Position numbers and translations under genes: made by a program. Below the pieces are notes generated by a model. That model saw nothing but the letters and a program-made list of their open reading frames with translations. It did not search any database and had not been told where the DNA came from. A stretch of DNA of 50,914 bases, taken from IMG/VR virus record IMGVR_UViG_3300047560_001018, positions 1 to 50,914 of that record; one strand, written 5' to 3'. Origin of the DNA: a virus. Of the stretch, positions 23,901 to 31,403 are shown piece by piece. Positions within the stretch are counted from its first letter, which is position 1; the number at the start of each line of letters is the position of its first letter.

Positions 23901-25441
23901 TTTGAATTAATATCATCTGCGATAACGCCATACGCTTTATCAAGGAAGGTTCCCTCAAGACCGTTCTGGCGAGCAATATCAATTTGCTGCTGTAGTCCAG
24001 CAAAGCCACCGGCAAGCGCAGTAATGCCCTTGCTAGTGCGAACGCCATCAAGGCCAATCTTCTTAAGGATGTTCTGAACGTCATAGCCCTTGCCTAGACC
24101 AGCAATGAATTCCTCAAAAGCGTAGGTGGCACCATTCATGGCAATTTTGCTAGCATTAGCACCTTCGCCAATAGTACGGAAGTAATTCTGCGAAGACTTG
24201 TCTTTCCAAGCCGCAGCAAATTCTTTTTGCGACATACCAGCAACTTCAGCAAATACGCGAAGTCGCTCACTGCCAGAGTCAAGACCCTTGTATAGTGAAT
24301 TGGCTGCCTTGTTAATCTCGCTAAAGAGCTGCACAGTAACGCCACGAGCTTCTTCTGGGGCGATTGCAAGCGAAGCCAGTGCGCTAGAAAGGGCGATGGT
24401 ATCAGTAGCGCTAATACCAGCAGCGGTAGAGATTGCACCAATTTGCTTTGCGGTAGCAATGATCTGTGATTCAGTGGCTGCTGCGTTGTAACCAACTGCA
24501 ACAATTGCAGAACCAAGGTACTTCATAGCGTCACCGCTGATCTTGCCCTGTGCGTCTACAAGCCCAAGAACATTAGCTATCTTACCAAAGCCCATAGCTG
24601 ATTCCTCAGCCGACATCCCAGACAGCGTTGAGAATTTAGCTACCGTATCGGTAAAGCCAATCAGTTGATCCTGTGCAACGTTAAGCTGCGAACCAAGCAT
24701 AGCAATGTTTGATACATCAGCGAAGGCAACTGGGATAGTCTGCGATAGCTTAATTAGGCCATCTTTAAGTTTTTGCACACCATTGGCATCTACGCCCTCA
24801 AGAGTCTTTTCAACCTGAGTGAATGCGCTCTCCTGCTTTGCGCCAGCCATAACCATTGCGGTGGCAAACTGTAGGAAGTTAGTTCCAACATTGCGTGATA
24901 CAGCTGATAGATCGTAAAGCGCATAACGAAGGCTGATAGCGTGTTGCGAGAAGTCAACAACTTCACCATTGCCTCGGTGCATAATGTAGAATAGACGCTC
25001 AAGCTCTGTGCCAGTATTGCGAGCCTTCTCGCGAGCATCAGTAAGCTGCATATTGTAGAGCTTCTGCTCTTCAGCAGCCTTCTTAGCAATATCCTTGTCG
25101 ACACCAGCGGCGTTAAGATTGAGACCCTTGTTCAGGTTCTTACTAATAGCAGTCAGTCCACCATATATGCTTGCTCGGCGGAGTGGAGTAGCTTCTGATA
25201 GGTTCTTGACGCCGGCCTTCTTAAGGCGGTCGACCTCCTTTATTTGGCGAGTGATATCTGCGCGTACTGCCTGGACGTTCTTGTTACTATTTGCGGTAGC
25301 ACTATTTCCGATGCTCTTATAGGTGTCAGTAAGAGCCTTACGCAAATCAGTGAGGTCACCTTTAGCTTTAGTGACCCCTTTCTTTAGATCGCCTGCAGAA
25401 AATTGAAGTCGAGCTTCAAGGTTCAGGATGTTAGTAGCCAA
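20939..25441 (-). CDS. Tape measure protein, 1500 aa
   Basis: The longest gene; sets tail length and is ejected during infection. The N-terminal 140 residues are a coiled coil, then a conserved globular region (SVFTQ-type motifs replaced here by SAFTQVEKTLEGV), a hydrophobic part about 540-700 with several membrane-like spans (AIAVSLAAIIGAIGVLGSM), more coiled coil, and a Pro/Thr/Gly linker before a C-terminal YATGGYVSGPGTGTSDSIN repeat-like motif common in tape measures. The start is TTG at 25441, with GGCGG upstream. At about 1.5 angstrom per residue a tail near 220 nm would be predicted. Confidence 0.93.
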   Translation of the reverse strand: MATNILNLEARLQFSAGDLKKGVTKAKGDLTDLRKALTDTYKSIGNSATANSNKNVQAVRADITRQIKEVDRLKKAGVKNLSEATPLRRASIYGGLTAISKNLNKGLNLNAAGVDKDIAKKAAEEQKLYNMQLTDAREKARNTGTELERLFYIMHRGNGEVVDFSQHAISLRYALYDLSAVSRNVGTNFLQFATAMVMAGAKQESAFTQVEKTLEGVDANGVQKLKDGLIKLSQTIPVAFADVSNIAMLGSQLNVAQDQLIGFTDTVAKFSTLSGMSAEESAMGFGKIANVLGLVDAQGKISGDAMKYLGSAIVAVGYNAAATESQIIATAKQIGAISTAAGISATDTIALSSALASLAIAPEEARGVTVQLFSEINKAANSLYKGLDSGSERLRVFAEVAGMSQKEFAAAWKDKSSQNYFRTIGEGANASKIAMNGATYAFEEFIAGLGKGYDVQNILKKIGLDGVRTSKGITALAGGFAGLQQQIDIARQNGLEGTFLDKAYGVIADDINSKLTKIKNSFEALMAVGTDNSPMKNILGGLLDVINALLIGLQKFSSNGFGSAMTAIAVSLAAIIGAIGVLGSMLLVGAGSMLAMRTAFANAAQAGVSFNGTLMRIIATMLGFNKTQIDTIVSAQAAKIAAEKEAAALAAVGVGGEVASTGIKAATVATKAFKTVIASSLIGIALYAILAIAEGFMSVDDAATSAANGGLNGAQQAMKDASKEASTLKSELQDLFDAYTVGATNSRKLDNALYSTGRAAKDVAGQFGVNSQAVRDYEDTVSGVISAAVAMYGDNTSNLKAYLIQYLAFIQKTGIATQGAIDMLNGIINGALQGVNASSLKVPFEQITAGMKDTGAAARGAAADVKTLLEVVQQALKSMNNASSMYAALRDLGSSITGIGKSFSTMTNEGSAAFDSLNSSIEQIVTNANENPQNAANQLGALRKALWQVGVTSRSAYIMIDKAISATGKKAKVSAKDVTTYFKQLAAGLTGSTQDQARTINDWADEVAGVIKDALDIRFRSGTAQDAITSGWRSMADAARDAADAVDSAKQSLDEINANKDVLSYQLGIAIKYGDTLRANALQAQISKANSDAAKATKDLADAQAKQSTSLTDNSDAAIRNRGALLDMVGKYQAYLVTLAKTTTDQTKLKNEAEKLRGEFESQAKALGFLPSDIKEYADSISSDFVTAIKEIPTNITLKLTGDSAIIQALKSFAVKANATLATIKTNITPTVTPVAGGAPQTGAKATTVFSGGTSTSGAPITPNGGMPSTATPNNTGSIDLGNGMILSPSLYARKSMLRDDPSTPELDPNWVAISDNTIKISRSGRPIPSSAAQTTLTARETALNNEMAKWLSYTPAQKKQQKAGHDANVKMLYDSIKSYYATYGYGYATGGYVSGPGTGTSDSINARLSNGEFVMKAAAVRTYGADFMNALNQMQLARPSYQGGSTAAGSGSTMVYLSPEDRALLRAAIDRPVNLYTETTKIAQSANEGNIVLARRGMK

Positions 25442-25471
25442 AGCAAACCGCCGTATCGTAGAAACTTTATA

Positions 25472-26445
25472 CTATTCTATCTTATCGGATAGGCCCTCGT
25501 AGAATGACATGCGTGTTGGCATATCGCTTCCGTCGTATGTGTATGCAACGATATAAGGAGCTTCGCCAGGGCCAAGTTCCTTCTTGCGCTTCTTGTTTGA
25601 TTCACTCCAGCGATCTAGTTCAGCCTTAGCAAAGCAAGTTGAAACCTTAATTTTAAACCCAACATTGGATGCGTCTTCATTGCGACAGATCCAGATCGGG
25701 TTACCGCAGTCTGAACAGGTTTCATCTTCCAAGATCTGCATTGCCTCTACCAGTAGGAAGTCAAATTCATTCCATGGATCAGTCGGCTGCTCGTGAAACA
25801 GCATTGAGACCGGACGAATGCCGGCCTTCAATGCTGCACGAATTTTAGTTATGTAGGCGCGGTTATATTCCCAAGTTAGGACTTCGGTAAAAAACCTGCG
25901 TCAGTCAGCCCCTTGAAGTAACCGGTAGCTAGAGTTAGTCCCTGCATGGTCTGGACAATCTTGTTCCATGACTCAACTGGCATTACGTTACGAACGTTGG
26001 CGATCTCTCTGCCAGTGTACACATGCTCGTCTAGGTTACCGTCTGCATCCTCAACGCTAACGATGTTGGCTGCTACAAGTTCGCACAAGTAGCTGACCAT
26101 GATCTCTTCTTCATCGTCAATGTCTTCAAACTTTGCACGAACACGCTTCTCAATGAGCTCAGTCTCGCGCTGATCAATTCCACGCATGTGGAAGATAACC
26201 TTTGACTGCTGGATCTTCTCTACCAGCTTGTCGGCTTCTGCCTTAAGTTTGTCGGCTAGCTCTGGATCTGGCTGACCAATAAGTTCTTCATTAAGCTTGA
26301 TCAGCTCATAAGCTGTCTCTGCGTCGAGGTATACCTCAACATCATCCTTTGGGTTTGCCTTGCCCTGAATCGCATCTGCGAGGCTAAAGGTTCCCTTTTT
26401 TTGTGCGGCCTCAACGAGGCTAATTACGTTATCGATTTCATCCAT
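25472..26445 (-). CDS. Tail assembly chaperone, -1 frameshift product (gpGT-like), about 324 aa
   Basis: Joins the 189-aa upstream frame to the downstream frame through a TTTTTTA slip site at 25894-25888. After slippage behind Leu186 the frame reads TEVLTWEYNRAYITKI and continues to the stop at 25472, adding about 138 residues. The upstream/downstream gene pair between major tail protein and tape measure, and the W-x-Y-x-R motif, match the lambda G/GT system, in which the fusion brings the tube protein to the tape measure. The downstream frame lacks a convincing start of its own (only an isolated TTG). Confidence 0.85.
25876..26445 (-). CDS. Tail assembly chaperone, short form (gpG-like), 189 aa
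   Basis: Acidic, helical cytoplasmic protein encoded immediately before the slip site, ending FKGLTDAGFLPKS when no frameshift occurs. It coats the tape measure during tail assembly in homologous systems. ATG at 26445. The sequence has many Glu/Asp in the first 80 residues, typical of this chaperone. It is the more abundant product because most ribosomes do not slip. Confidence 0.85.
   Translation of the reverse strand: MDEIDNVISLVEAAQKKGTFSLADAIQGKANPKDDVEVYLDAETAYELIKLNEELIGQPDPELADKLKAEADKLVEKIQQSKVIFHMRGIDQRETELIEKRVRAKFEDIDDEEEIMVSYLCELVAANIVSVEDADGNLDEHVYTGREIANVRNVMPVESWNKIVQTMQGLTLATGYFKGLTDAGFLPKS
25888..25894 (-). promoter_or_regulatory. Programmed -1 ribosomal frameshift site
   Basis: On the minus strand the heptamer T TTT TTA sits in frame as GGT TTT TTA in the gpG-like gene and is followed 10 bases later by its stop codon. 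X-XXY-YYZ heptamers of this kind are strong slip sites. A following stem is not obvious by eye. Confidence 0.85.
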
Positions 26446-26488
26446 TTGATTGCGCCTTCCGATGGAAAATCGCCCATTGAGAGTTTAA

Positions 26489-26527
26489 GGTCGGGAGAGG
26501 GCAACGGGCGCAAACCCTCTCCCGACC
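26489..26527 (-). terminator. Large intercistronic hairpin after the major tail gene
   Basis: A perfect 13-bp stem (GGTCGGGAGAGGG at 26489-26501 with CCCTCTCCCGACC at 26515-26527) lies between the major tail gene and the chaperone gene, in a gap of 91 bases. In the direction of transcription the stem is followed by TTAAACTC rather than a T run, so it is likely an attenuator or mRNA-stability element rather than a full terminator. Confidence 0.6.
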
Positions 26528-26536
26528 AGTCTTTTG

Positions 26537-27607
26537 TTAGGCTACAGTCTTGTTGATTGCCATCTGTCCCTGTGGCTGGAACTTGACGGTAAACTTGACC
26601 GAGTCTTCGCCTTCGGTGTTGTCGCTAGCTGCGTCAGCTACGAACTTGAAGATCGAAACTACGTCGTCAGCAGCGACTGCACCTGCACCTGCGCCAATAC
26701 GCGATACAAGGAAGCCCTCTGGGCGAACGTCAGTTGCAGCCTTGAAAGTATCGAATGCGTTTGCATAAGCAGTACCCGACTCCGAGGTGATGCCACGGAA
26801 GAAGGTAAGCGAGCCAGTGAACTGAGCAAAGCCACGGTTCTGTGCGTTCGATGCGTCAGCAATACCCTTGTCGTCAACCTTGTTCGACTCAGCTGCACCG
26901 AGCTCGTAGCCATCCCATGCAATTGCATCGGTAAGGTTAACGCCACCAGTAATGTCAGCCTCAGCTGGGCCGGCAAGGAATGCAGCCTCATCAGTGATAT
27001 CAGCCTTTGGAACCCAGTAAACAGCGAGATTGCCATTTGACTGAATCTTAGTACCAACAGTTGCCTTGGTGAGTGGGCCTGCACCAGCAGTACCAGCTGC
27101 TACTGCAACGTTAACTGCAACCTGACCAGTAGTGAGGAAGCGAGCACCAGTCATGATCATTGCGCCATCGGCAACAATGTCAATTGGGTAGTCGGTGGTT
27201 ACGCCGTAAACGCTAACAAGGTCACCAGCAGCGAAGGCCGCATCGTGCGACTTGCCGATACGCTTGATCAGGAAGTACTTGGTACCAACAGTAGCTGCTG
27301 CAAACTTGCTGTAGAACAGGTTGTAAGCTGAGTCAGCTGCTGGGTTAGCGTCACGGAAGCCGTCAAGCGAGGCCTCGTAGTTGTACATGGTTGGGGTCGA
27401 AACCGAAGCGTTGTCAACAATCGCAAGCGAGTTGTCAACGTCCGAGTCGGTCATGTTCAGGGTGTAAGCATCGGTTACAGCCTGTGAAATGTTAAAGACC
27501 TTGGTGGCATTGGTAATCTCAGTGAGAGTCGGAGCTGCCCAGTTTGCAAAAGCGTCTGCAGCAGCAACGTAGATACCAACATTAGGTCGAAGCAGCTTAG
27601 TTGCCAT
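26537..27607 (-). CDS. Major tail (tube) protein, 356 aa
   Basis: Upstream of the chaperone pair and the tape measure, where the tube protein is expected. N-terminus KLLRPNVGIYVAAADAF, followed by a beta-rich body with several immunoglobulin-like stretches (LTDAIAWDGYEL; GSLTFFRGI). Longer than the simplest tube proteins, probably because of an added C-terminal domain. A strong hairpin after the gene fits high expression relative to the next genes. Confidence 0.82.
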   Translation of the reverse strand: MATKLLRPNVGIYVAAADAFANWAAPTLTEITNATKVFNISQAVTDAYTLNMTDSDVDNSLAIVDNASVSTPTMYNYEASLDGFRDANPAADSAYNLFYSKFAAATVGTKYFLIKRIGKSHDAAFAAGDLVSVYGVTTDYPIDIVADGAMIMTGARFLTTGQVAVNVAVAAGTAGAGPLTKATVGTKIQSNGNLAVYWVPKADITDEAAFLAGPAEADITGGVNLTDAIAWDGYELGAAESNKVDDKGIADASNAQNRGFAQFTGSLTFFRGITSESGTAYANAFDTFKAATDVRPEGFLVSRIGAGAGAVAADDVVSIFKFVADAASDNTEGEDSVKFTVKFQPQGQMAINKTVA

Positions 27608-27821
27608 CTTCTAGTTCCTCATTTTCGTTGATGATTGGTTCTGGTTCAGCTACTACTAGCTCAACCTCCGGAGCTGGCTGCTCCTTTTTCTTTTCTTTCT
27701 TTGGTGCAGCCGGAGCCTCAGTGCCAACAGCAACGAGGTTCTTGCCCAAAACTGGGTGTCCCAGATAGTGCGCTGGAACGGTGACCGTTTCACCGGTCTT
27801 GGTATTCTTAGCGAGAGCCAT
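27597..27821 (-). CDS. Hypothetical protein with Lys/Pro/Glu-rich tail, 74 aa
   Basis: Basic N-terminal half (MALAKNTKTGETVTVPAHYL) and a disordered C-terminal half of Pro, Lys and Glu. Overlaps the major tail start by 11 bases. Possibly a connector or regulatory protein of tail assembly; no family recognised. Confidence 0.6.
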   Translation of the reverse strand: MALAKNTKTGETVTVPAHYLGHPVLGKNLVAVGTEAPAAPKKEKKKEQPAPEVELVVAEPEPIINENEELEDGN

Positions 27822-27847
27822 CAGAATCCTTCCATTTACCTTCTATT

Positions 27848-28270
27848 TTACCATACAGTGTTAACTGGGAACGCGAATGAGATCTCAGCAGAATAACGGT
27901 TTGGCTTATTGTCTTTTGCAGCATATGCTGTGCCGCCTTCTAGCCTAAGTTCACCAGCATCGCTAGGAACAAAGCCAAGAAGTTTATCTCGGACTACATT
28001 GGACACCTGTCGAGCTGATCGCTCAGTTGGACCAACGCAGATAACATCTGCATACGAAACCTTAGTGTCATAGCGAGTGCTAAGAATACCATTCGAGTCA
28101 GTGTTCTCGTACATGTCAGTGTAGGTGATAACGATGTATGGTAGCACGTTACCCAATCCATCAAAACGCAGTTTGCTATCATCCGGTGCAGTGGTCTCGT
28201 ATACGTCCTGTGGTAGCTCACGGAGCTTTGCCGTTATCTGATCATGCACAGCTAGTAGGTCTAGGCTCAC
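27848..28270 (-). CDS. Putative tail terminator protein, 140 aa
   Basis: Small alpha/beta protein (LLAVHDQITAKLRELPQDVYET... ISFAFPVNTVW) in the usual place between head-tail connectors and the major tail protein. This order is typical of the tail terminator that caps the tube and joins the head. The assignment is from synteny and size. Confidence 0.6.
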   Translation of the reverse strand: MSLDLLAVHDQITAKLRELPQDVYETTAPDDSKLRFDGLGNVLPYIVITYTDMYENTDSNGILSTRYDTKVSYADVICVGPTERSARQVSNVVRDKLLGFVPSDAGELRLEGGTAYAAKDNKPNRYSAEISFAFPVNTVW

Positions 28271-29010
28271 TTGTCATACCTTCCTGAGAAGCCAGTCTTC
28301 TTCGAGTAGTTTGCAAAATAACGTGACATAAGGTTGTATGCCTTTGGCAGCGTTCTACGGTATCCGCCTTGAATGGCGTTCATAGGACCAACAAGGAACG
28401 TTCCTCGCTCTTGGTAGTCAAAGTATTTGCGGAATGTTCTGTTCCAGCCAATTTGCACAGTAGTGCTATTTTGATTATATCGGATGCGTTGGTCAACGCT
28501 GTTATACATGAGGCCAGTATCGTATCGAGCACTTCGTGGGCGGCCTTCAGGATTACGGATTCCATGCTGGATCTCACTGATGCCGATTGCACCAATATCA
28601 TTTAGCAGCTCACGAGCAGCATTGATCGGAAAATGCTGGAGAGCTAGGAATGGATCGATAGTAGCTTTATCAATGTTCTTCTTTTCTTTGCTCTTAAAAG
28701 ACATTGTAATAGATTCACCAAAATTACCGCGAGGAACCTGAAGTCTTTCAGATTCCAGACTGCTGAAGAACTTCTGAACATTACCTAGGTTCTGATCAAT
28801 GATACGCTTTGCCGCCGCAACTGTATTACCCCAGTCACCATGCTCGATTGAGATCTCAAAGTGAGTGCGTGAATCGCCGCGATTAGTCGAGTAACCCTCA
28901 CCAGACTGCTGGCGACTAGTGCTAGCGCGTCTAGTTCCAGCCCTATGAGCCTTGCTAGGGTTGCTCTCTCCGCGTCTAATGCGGCGAACACCCGGTACAC
29001 TTCTAGTCAT
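28267..29010 (-). CDS. Structural/connector-region protein, 247 aa
   Basis: Long basic N-terminal arm (RRIRRGESNPSKAHRAGTRRA) followed by a mixed helical/beta domain. It sits among head-tail connector genes, where HK97 gp10-like or tail completion proteins occur. The basic arm might contact DNA or acidic partners. Its stop overlaps the next gene by four bases. Confidence 0.55.
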   Translation of the reverse strand: MTRSVPGVRRIRRGESNPSKAHRAGTRRASTSRQQSGEGYSTNRGDSRTHFEISIEHGDWGNTVAAAKRIIDQNLGNVQKFFSSLESERLQVPRGNFGESITMSFKSKEKKNIDKATIDPFLALQHFPINAARELLNDIGAIGISEIQHGIRNPEGRPRSARYDTGLMYNSVDQRIRYNQNSTTVQIGWNRTFRKYFDYQERGTFLVGPMNAIQGGYRRTLPKAYNLMSRYFANYSKKTGFSGRYDK

Positions 29011-29477
29011 TAGCTATTCGTTGGGTCCAGTTCAGTATCGACTCTGCACAGAAGTGTGCGCTCCCAAGCATTGCTTGAGTTGATTACGCCAACAACGCTG
29101 AATACAAATTTAGTAAGAACGTCATTATACGGTGACGAAGTGACGATAAGTCGATCGTTCGGGCGAATGTCCGGAACGACTCCGTTACTACCGGCAAGCG
29201 TGTTCTTGCCAAATGGTAGCTCAACGCGAACGTTCTGGAATAACGTTGGGTTATAGGTATCACCAGCATCGCCGGCATTCCCAATCTGCTGCACACGAGC
29301 AGGGCCAGTGTAGCTGATCAGCTTGTCTCCAGTCCATGTGTTCGTGGTTGGATCATACGTCTGGCCAGTGCTATCTGGGTTGTAGACTTCAACCTGAGCA
29401 AGCTGAAGCCCATAACCGACTGATCGGTTATGGGTTAGCCAGCGAGGATCAATTGATCCGCGAGAGTTTAGAGCCAA
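29010..29477 (-). CDS. Putative head-closure protein, 155 aa
   Basis: Beta-barrel-like sequence (VEVYNPDSTGQTYDPTTN... DIRPNDRLIVTSSP) resembling the head-closure or stopper proteins of actinophages. It lies between the adaptor-like gene and the connector region. The role, closing the portal channel, is inferred from order. Confidence 0.6.
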   Translation of the reverse strand: MALNSRGSIDPRWLTHNRSVGYGLQLAQVEVYNPDSTGQTYDPTTNTWTGDKLISYTGPARVQQIGNAGDAGDTYNPTLFQNVRVELPFGKNTLAGSNGVVPDIRPNDRLIVTSSPYNDVLTKFVFSVVGVINSSNAWERTLLCRVDTELDPTNS

Positions 29478-29872
29478 GAGTTATCCCACTTAGTAGTATA
29501 TCCAACAACTAGGAAGCTGTCAGCTGAATCAAGAGCGTCGTCCTGAGCGGCTTCATCCTGCAGCATCTTTGCCTGTGCGCGAAGCTCAGCACCCAGCTTA
29601 GCACCATCAGTAGTGTAGTCCGTAGTGCGGATCACCTTATTGATCAGGGCTTCGCTAGTTGCCAAAACGAGCTTTGCCTGAGCGGCTGCTCGCTTGATGT
29701 TATCCGAGTACATCGAAACGAATGCTTGAATCTGTGCATCGTTGAATAGGTACTCGCCAGTGCCGAGCGGATTGGCCGGATCGACCAACTGCTCAACATC
29801 TGGAATCAGTAGGCGGACCTGACCAATAGCTGTGCTGTAATCGGGTGGATAAATGTCTGGTACGGTAGGCAT
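29468..29872 (-). CDS. Putative head-tail adaptor protein, 134 aa
   Basis: Mainly helical protein with QVRLLIPDVEQLVD, EYLFNDAQIQAFVSMY and ATSEALINKVIRTTDYTTDG, a pattern common in HK97 gp6-like adaptor proteins that bind the portal. Overlaps the next gene by ten bases. Good fit by size, helical character and synteny. Confidence 0.7.
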   Translation of the reverse strand: MPTVPDIYPPDYSTAIGQVRLLIPDVEQLVDPANPLGTGEYLFNDAQIQAFVSMYSDNIKRAAAQAKLVLATSEALINKVIRTTDYTTDGAKLGAELRAQAKMLQDEAAQDDALDSADSFLVVGYTTKWDNSWL

Positions 29873-29890
29873 GATTCTATTTTACCTGAT

Positions 29891-30148
29891 CTAATTATTT
29901 TCTTTATCTTCTATGGCATCCCACTTGCCAATTGGGCAACTTGAGTGAGGCAAACTTGCTTTCCAAGGCATATGGCAACCACACTTACGGCACTGCTTTG
30001 AAATTTTGAAAAGGAATGGACAGCCCTGACAGACCGCCAAACGCTCCTCTAGTTGCTCCTCAGTAACTCGACCGATGTTCGGGTTGAGCATGTCCCACGG
30101 CTTCGCCAGTTTCGGCACTTTCGGCAGTGAAGAATTGTCCGTCGACAT
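29891..30148 (-). CDS. Zinc-binding hypothetical protein, 85 aa
   Basis: ATG 30148 is chosen because the protein body begins there; a longer frame reaching 30376 only duplicates the antiparallel coding of its neighbour. Cys pattern C40-x2-C43, C53-x2-C56-x-C58 and C71 (CQGCPF, QCRKCGCHM, SSCPIG) indicates a zinc ribbon with a conserved W. Similar small proteins occur in phage structural regions. It overlaps the preceding gene by 89 bases. Confidence 0.65.
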   Translation of the reverse strand: MSTDNSSLPKVPKLAKPWDMLNPNIGRVTEEQLEERLAVCQGCPFLFKISKQCRKCGCHMPWKASLPHSSCPIGKWDAIEDKENN

Positions 30149-30458
30149 AATCGGTCCTTCCTGGGTGAACATGATCTTCATCAGTGAATTCAACAAATTT
30201 TGGTTGCGATAGCAGGATGTCAGCAAGGCGCTCATTAACACGCAATACATCGTGAACATGGTCATCCAGAACAATTGCCAGCTTGTAAACCTTTGGGTCT
30301 TCAAACTGGACAACTTTGCCTTGCTCAATCTTATACTTCTTCTGCTGCTTGAAAATAATTCGCTCGACCAGCGCAATCTTGAAGAACTGACGCAAGGTCA
30401 TCTCAATTAGGTCTGGGTTACGGTCGAGAACAATCTTCTCGCGCTTGAGAGTTTTCAA
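30060..30458 (-). CDS. Structural-region protein with paralogous YxxxV...QPxFV domain, 132 aa
   Basis: Residues 57-110 (KLAIVLDDHVHDVL ... LLSQPKFVEFTD ... HPGRTDYVDGQFF) align with nearly all of the 74-aa protein at 31171-31395. The extra N-terminus (MKTLKREKIVLDRNPDLIEM) is basic and helical. The domain is a small strand-rich unit of unknown job. The stop region overlaps the zinc protein. Confidence 0.6.
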   Translation of the reverse strand: MKTLKREKIVLDRNPDLIEMTLRQFFKIALVERIIFKQQKKYKIEQGKVVQFEDPKVYKLAIVLDDHVHDVLRVNERLADILLSQPKFVEFTDEDHVHPGRTDYVDGQFFTAESAETGEAVGHAQPEHRSSY

Positions 30459-31150
30459 TTGTATTCCTTACGGTGCCACATAGTGCGCTTGTACGAACGC
30501 TTCTCATCACGGACAATCTGAGCATGCGCCTCTAGGGTTCCGGCGAGGCCCTGATCGTTCTCCACCATCATCCATGACTCACGCTTCAATGGGATTACCT
30601 GAGCAAAAGGAGTGCCTTCCTTTATTGTGCCCTCCCAGCCTTCACGGATGAAGAACGGAATGTTGCCCGCGCCCCAGAACTCGTCCGAGTCCATGATTGC
30701 AGTGACCGTATAAAATGGCAACTCAACCTGATTCAGTGGGTGAGTCACGATAGTTGACCAACCCTTTGGAGTGCGCCATCCCCACATGCCGGCAAAGACT
30801 AGATGGTTTGGAGCAAAACCAAACGGACGAGGCATAGTGTGCCCCATCTCTTTTGGTCGCTCATTGATAATCTGACCAACCTTATCTGACTCCCAAGTAA
30901 TATCCAGTGAACCGTCTTCAGTAATCTTGACGTGGACGTCACAAGGCCACACTAGGTAATATCCAGTGATCATGGCATCCATGTATGGCTTGCATTCCTT
31001 TAGGCCAGGTCGCAATTCCTCACCAGTCTCGGCAGTTTTGTAAAATGACTCAGCCATCTTGAACCACTCTGGGAAAATGCGCTTTGCTGGCACAGGCTGC
31101 CCTGCGCCGCCATGCGCCGCAAGGTTTGTTACAAATCTAATTAGTTTCAT
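30455..31150 (-). CDS. Conserved hypothetical protein, 231 aa
   Basis: Compact aromatic-rich protein with LIRFVTNLAAHGG, GYYLVWPCDVHV, WGWRTPKGWS and WMMVENDQG. The overall sequence resembles conserved uncharacterised proteins of cyanophages and other environmental phages, not a classical virion protein. Its place between tail appendage and connector genes might mark a cargo or modification enzyme. No catalytic motif identified. Confidence 0.65.
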   Translation of the reverse strand: MKLIRFVTNLAAHGGAGQPVPAKRIFPEWFKMAESFYKTAETGEELRPGLKECKPYMDAMITGYYLVWPCDVHVKITEDGSLDITWESDKVGQIINERPKEMGHTMPRPFGFAPNHLVFAGMWGWRTPKGWSTIVTHPLNQVELPFYTVTAIMDSDEFWGAGNIPFFIREGWEGTIKEGTPFAQVIPLKRESWMMVENDQGLAGTLEAHAQIVRDEKRSYKRTMWHRKEYN

Positions 31151-31170
31151 TTCGCCCTTTATTTATTTTG

Positions 31171-31395
31171 TTACTGGTTTGAGAATGTTCCAGATTCTGG
31201 ATCATACTTCATTCCAGGCTGGACCTCGTTGCGGTCTACCTGCACAAAGGTTGGCTGAGCCAAGAACTGCGCAGCTGACTGTCCATCGGTCGAGATGACC
31301 TGATAAACAGTGTCATTGATTACGACAGCAATGCTGTAGATCGCTTCCGATGCGCCATCAAGGACTGATAGTCCAGGTACTTCTGGGAGTGACAT
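31171..31395 (-). CDS. Paralogous small protein, 74 aa
   Basis: IAVVINDTVYQVI ... FLAQPTFVQVDRNEVQPGMKYDPESG aligns with the C-terminal half of the 132-aa protein at 30060-30458. It stands directly after the Cys-rich tail protein. Likely the result of local duplication; function unknown. Confidence 0.65.
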   Translation of the reverse strand: MSLPEVPGLSVLDGASEAIYSIAVVINDTVYQVISTDGQSAAQFLAQPTFVQVDRNEVQPGMKYDPESGTFSNQ

Positions 31396-31403
31396 TTTAT
31401 TCC

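Noticed and set aside
23262-24077. 271-codon rightward frame opposite the tape measure gene
   Set aside because: It is the antiparallel shadow of an Ala/Ser-rich gene; no ribosome site and no operon context.
30149-30376. N-terminal extension of the 85-aa zinc protein
   Set aside because: It only reads the alternative frame of the 132-aa gene; the internal ATG begins a coherent domain.
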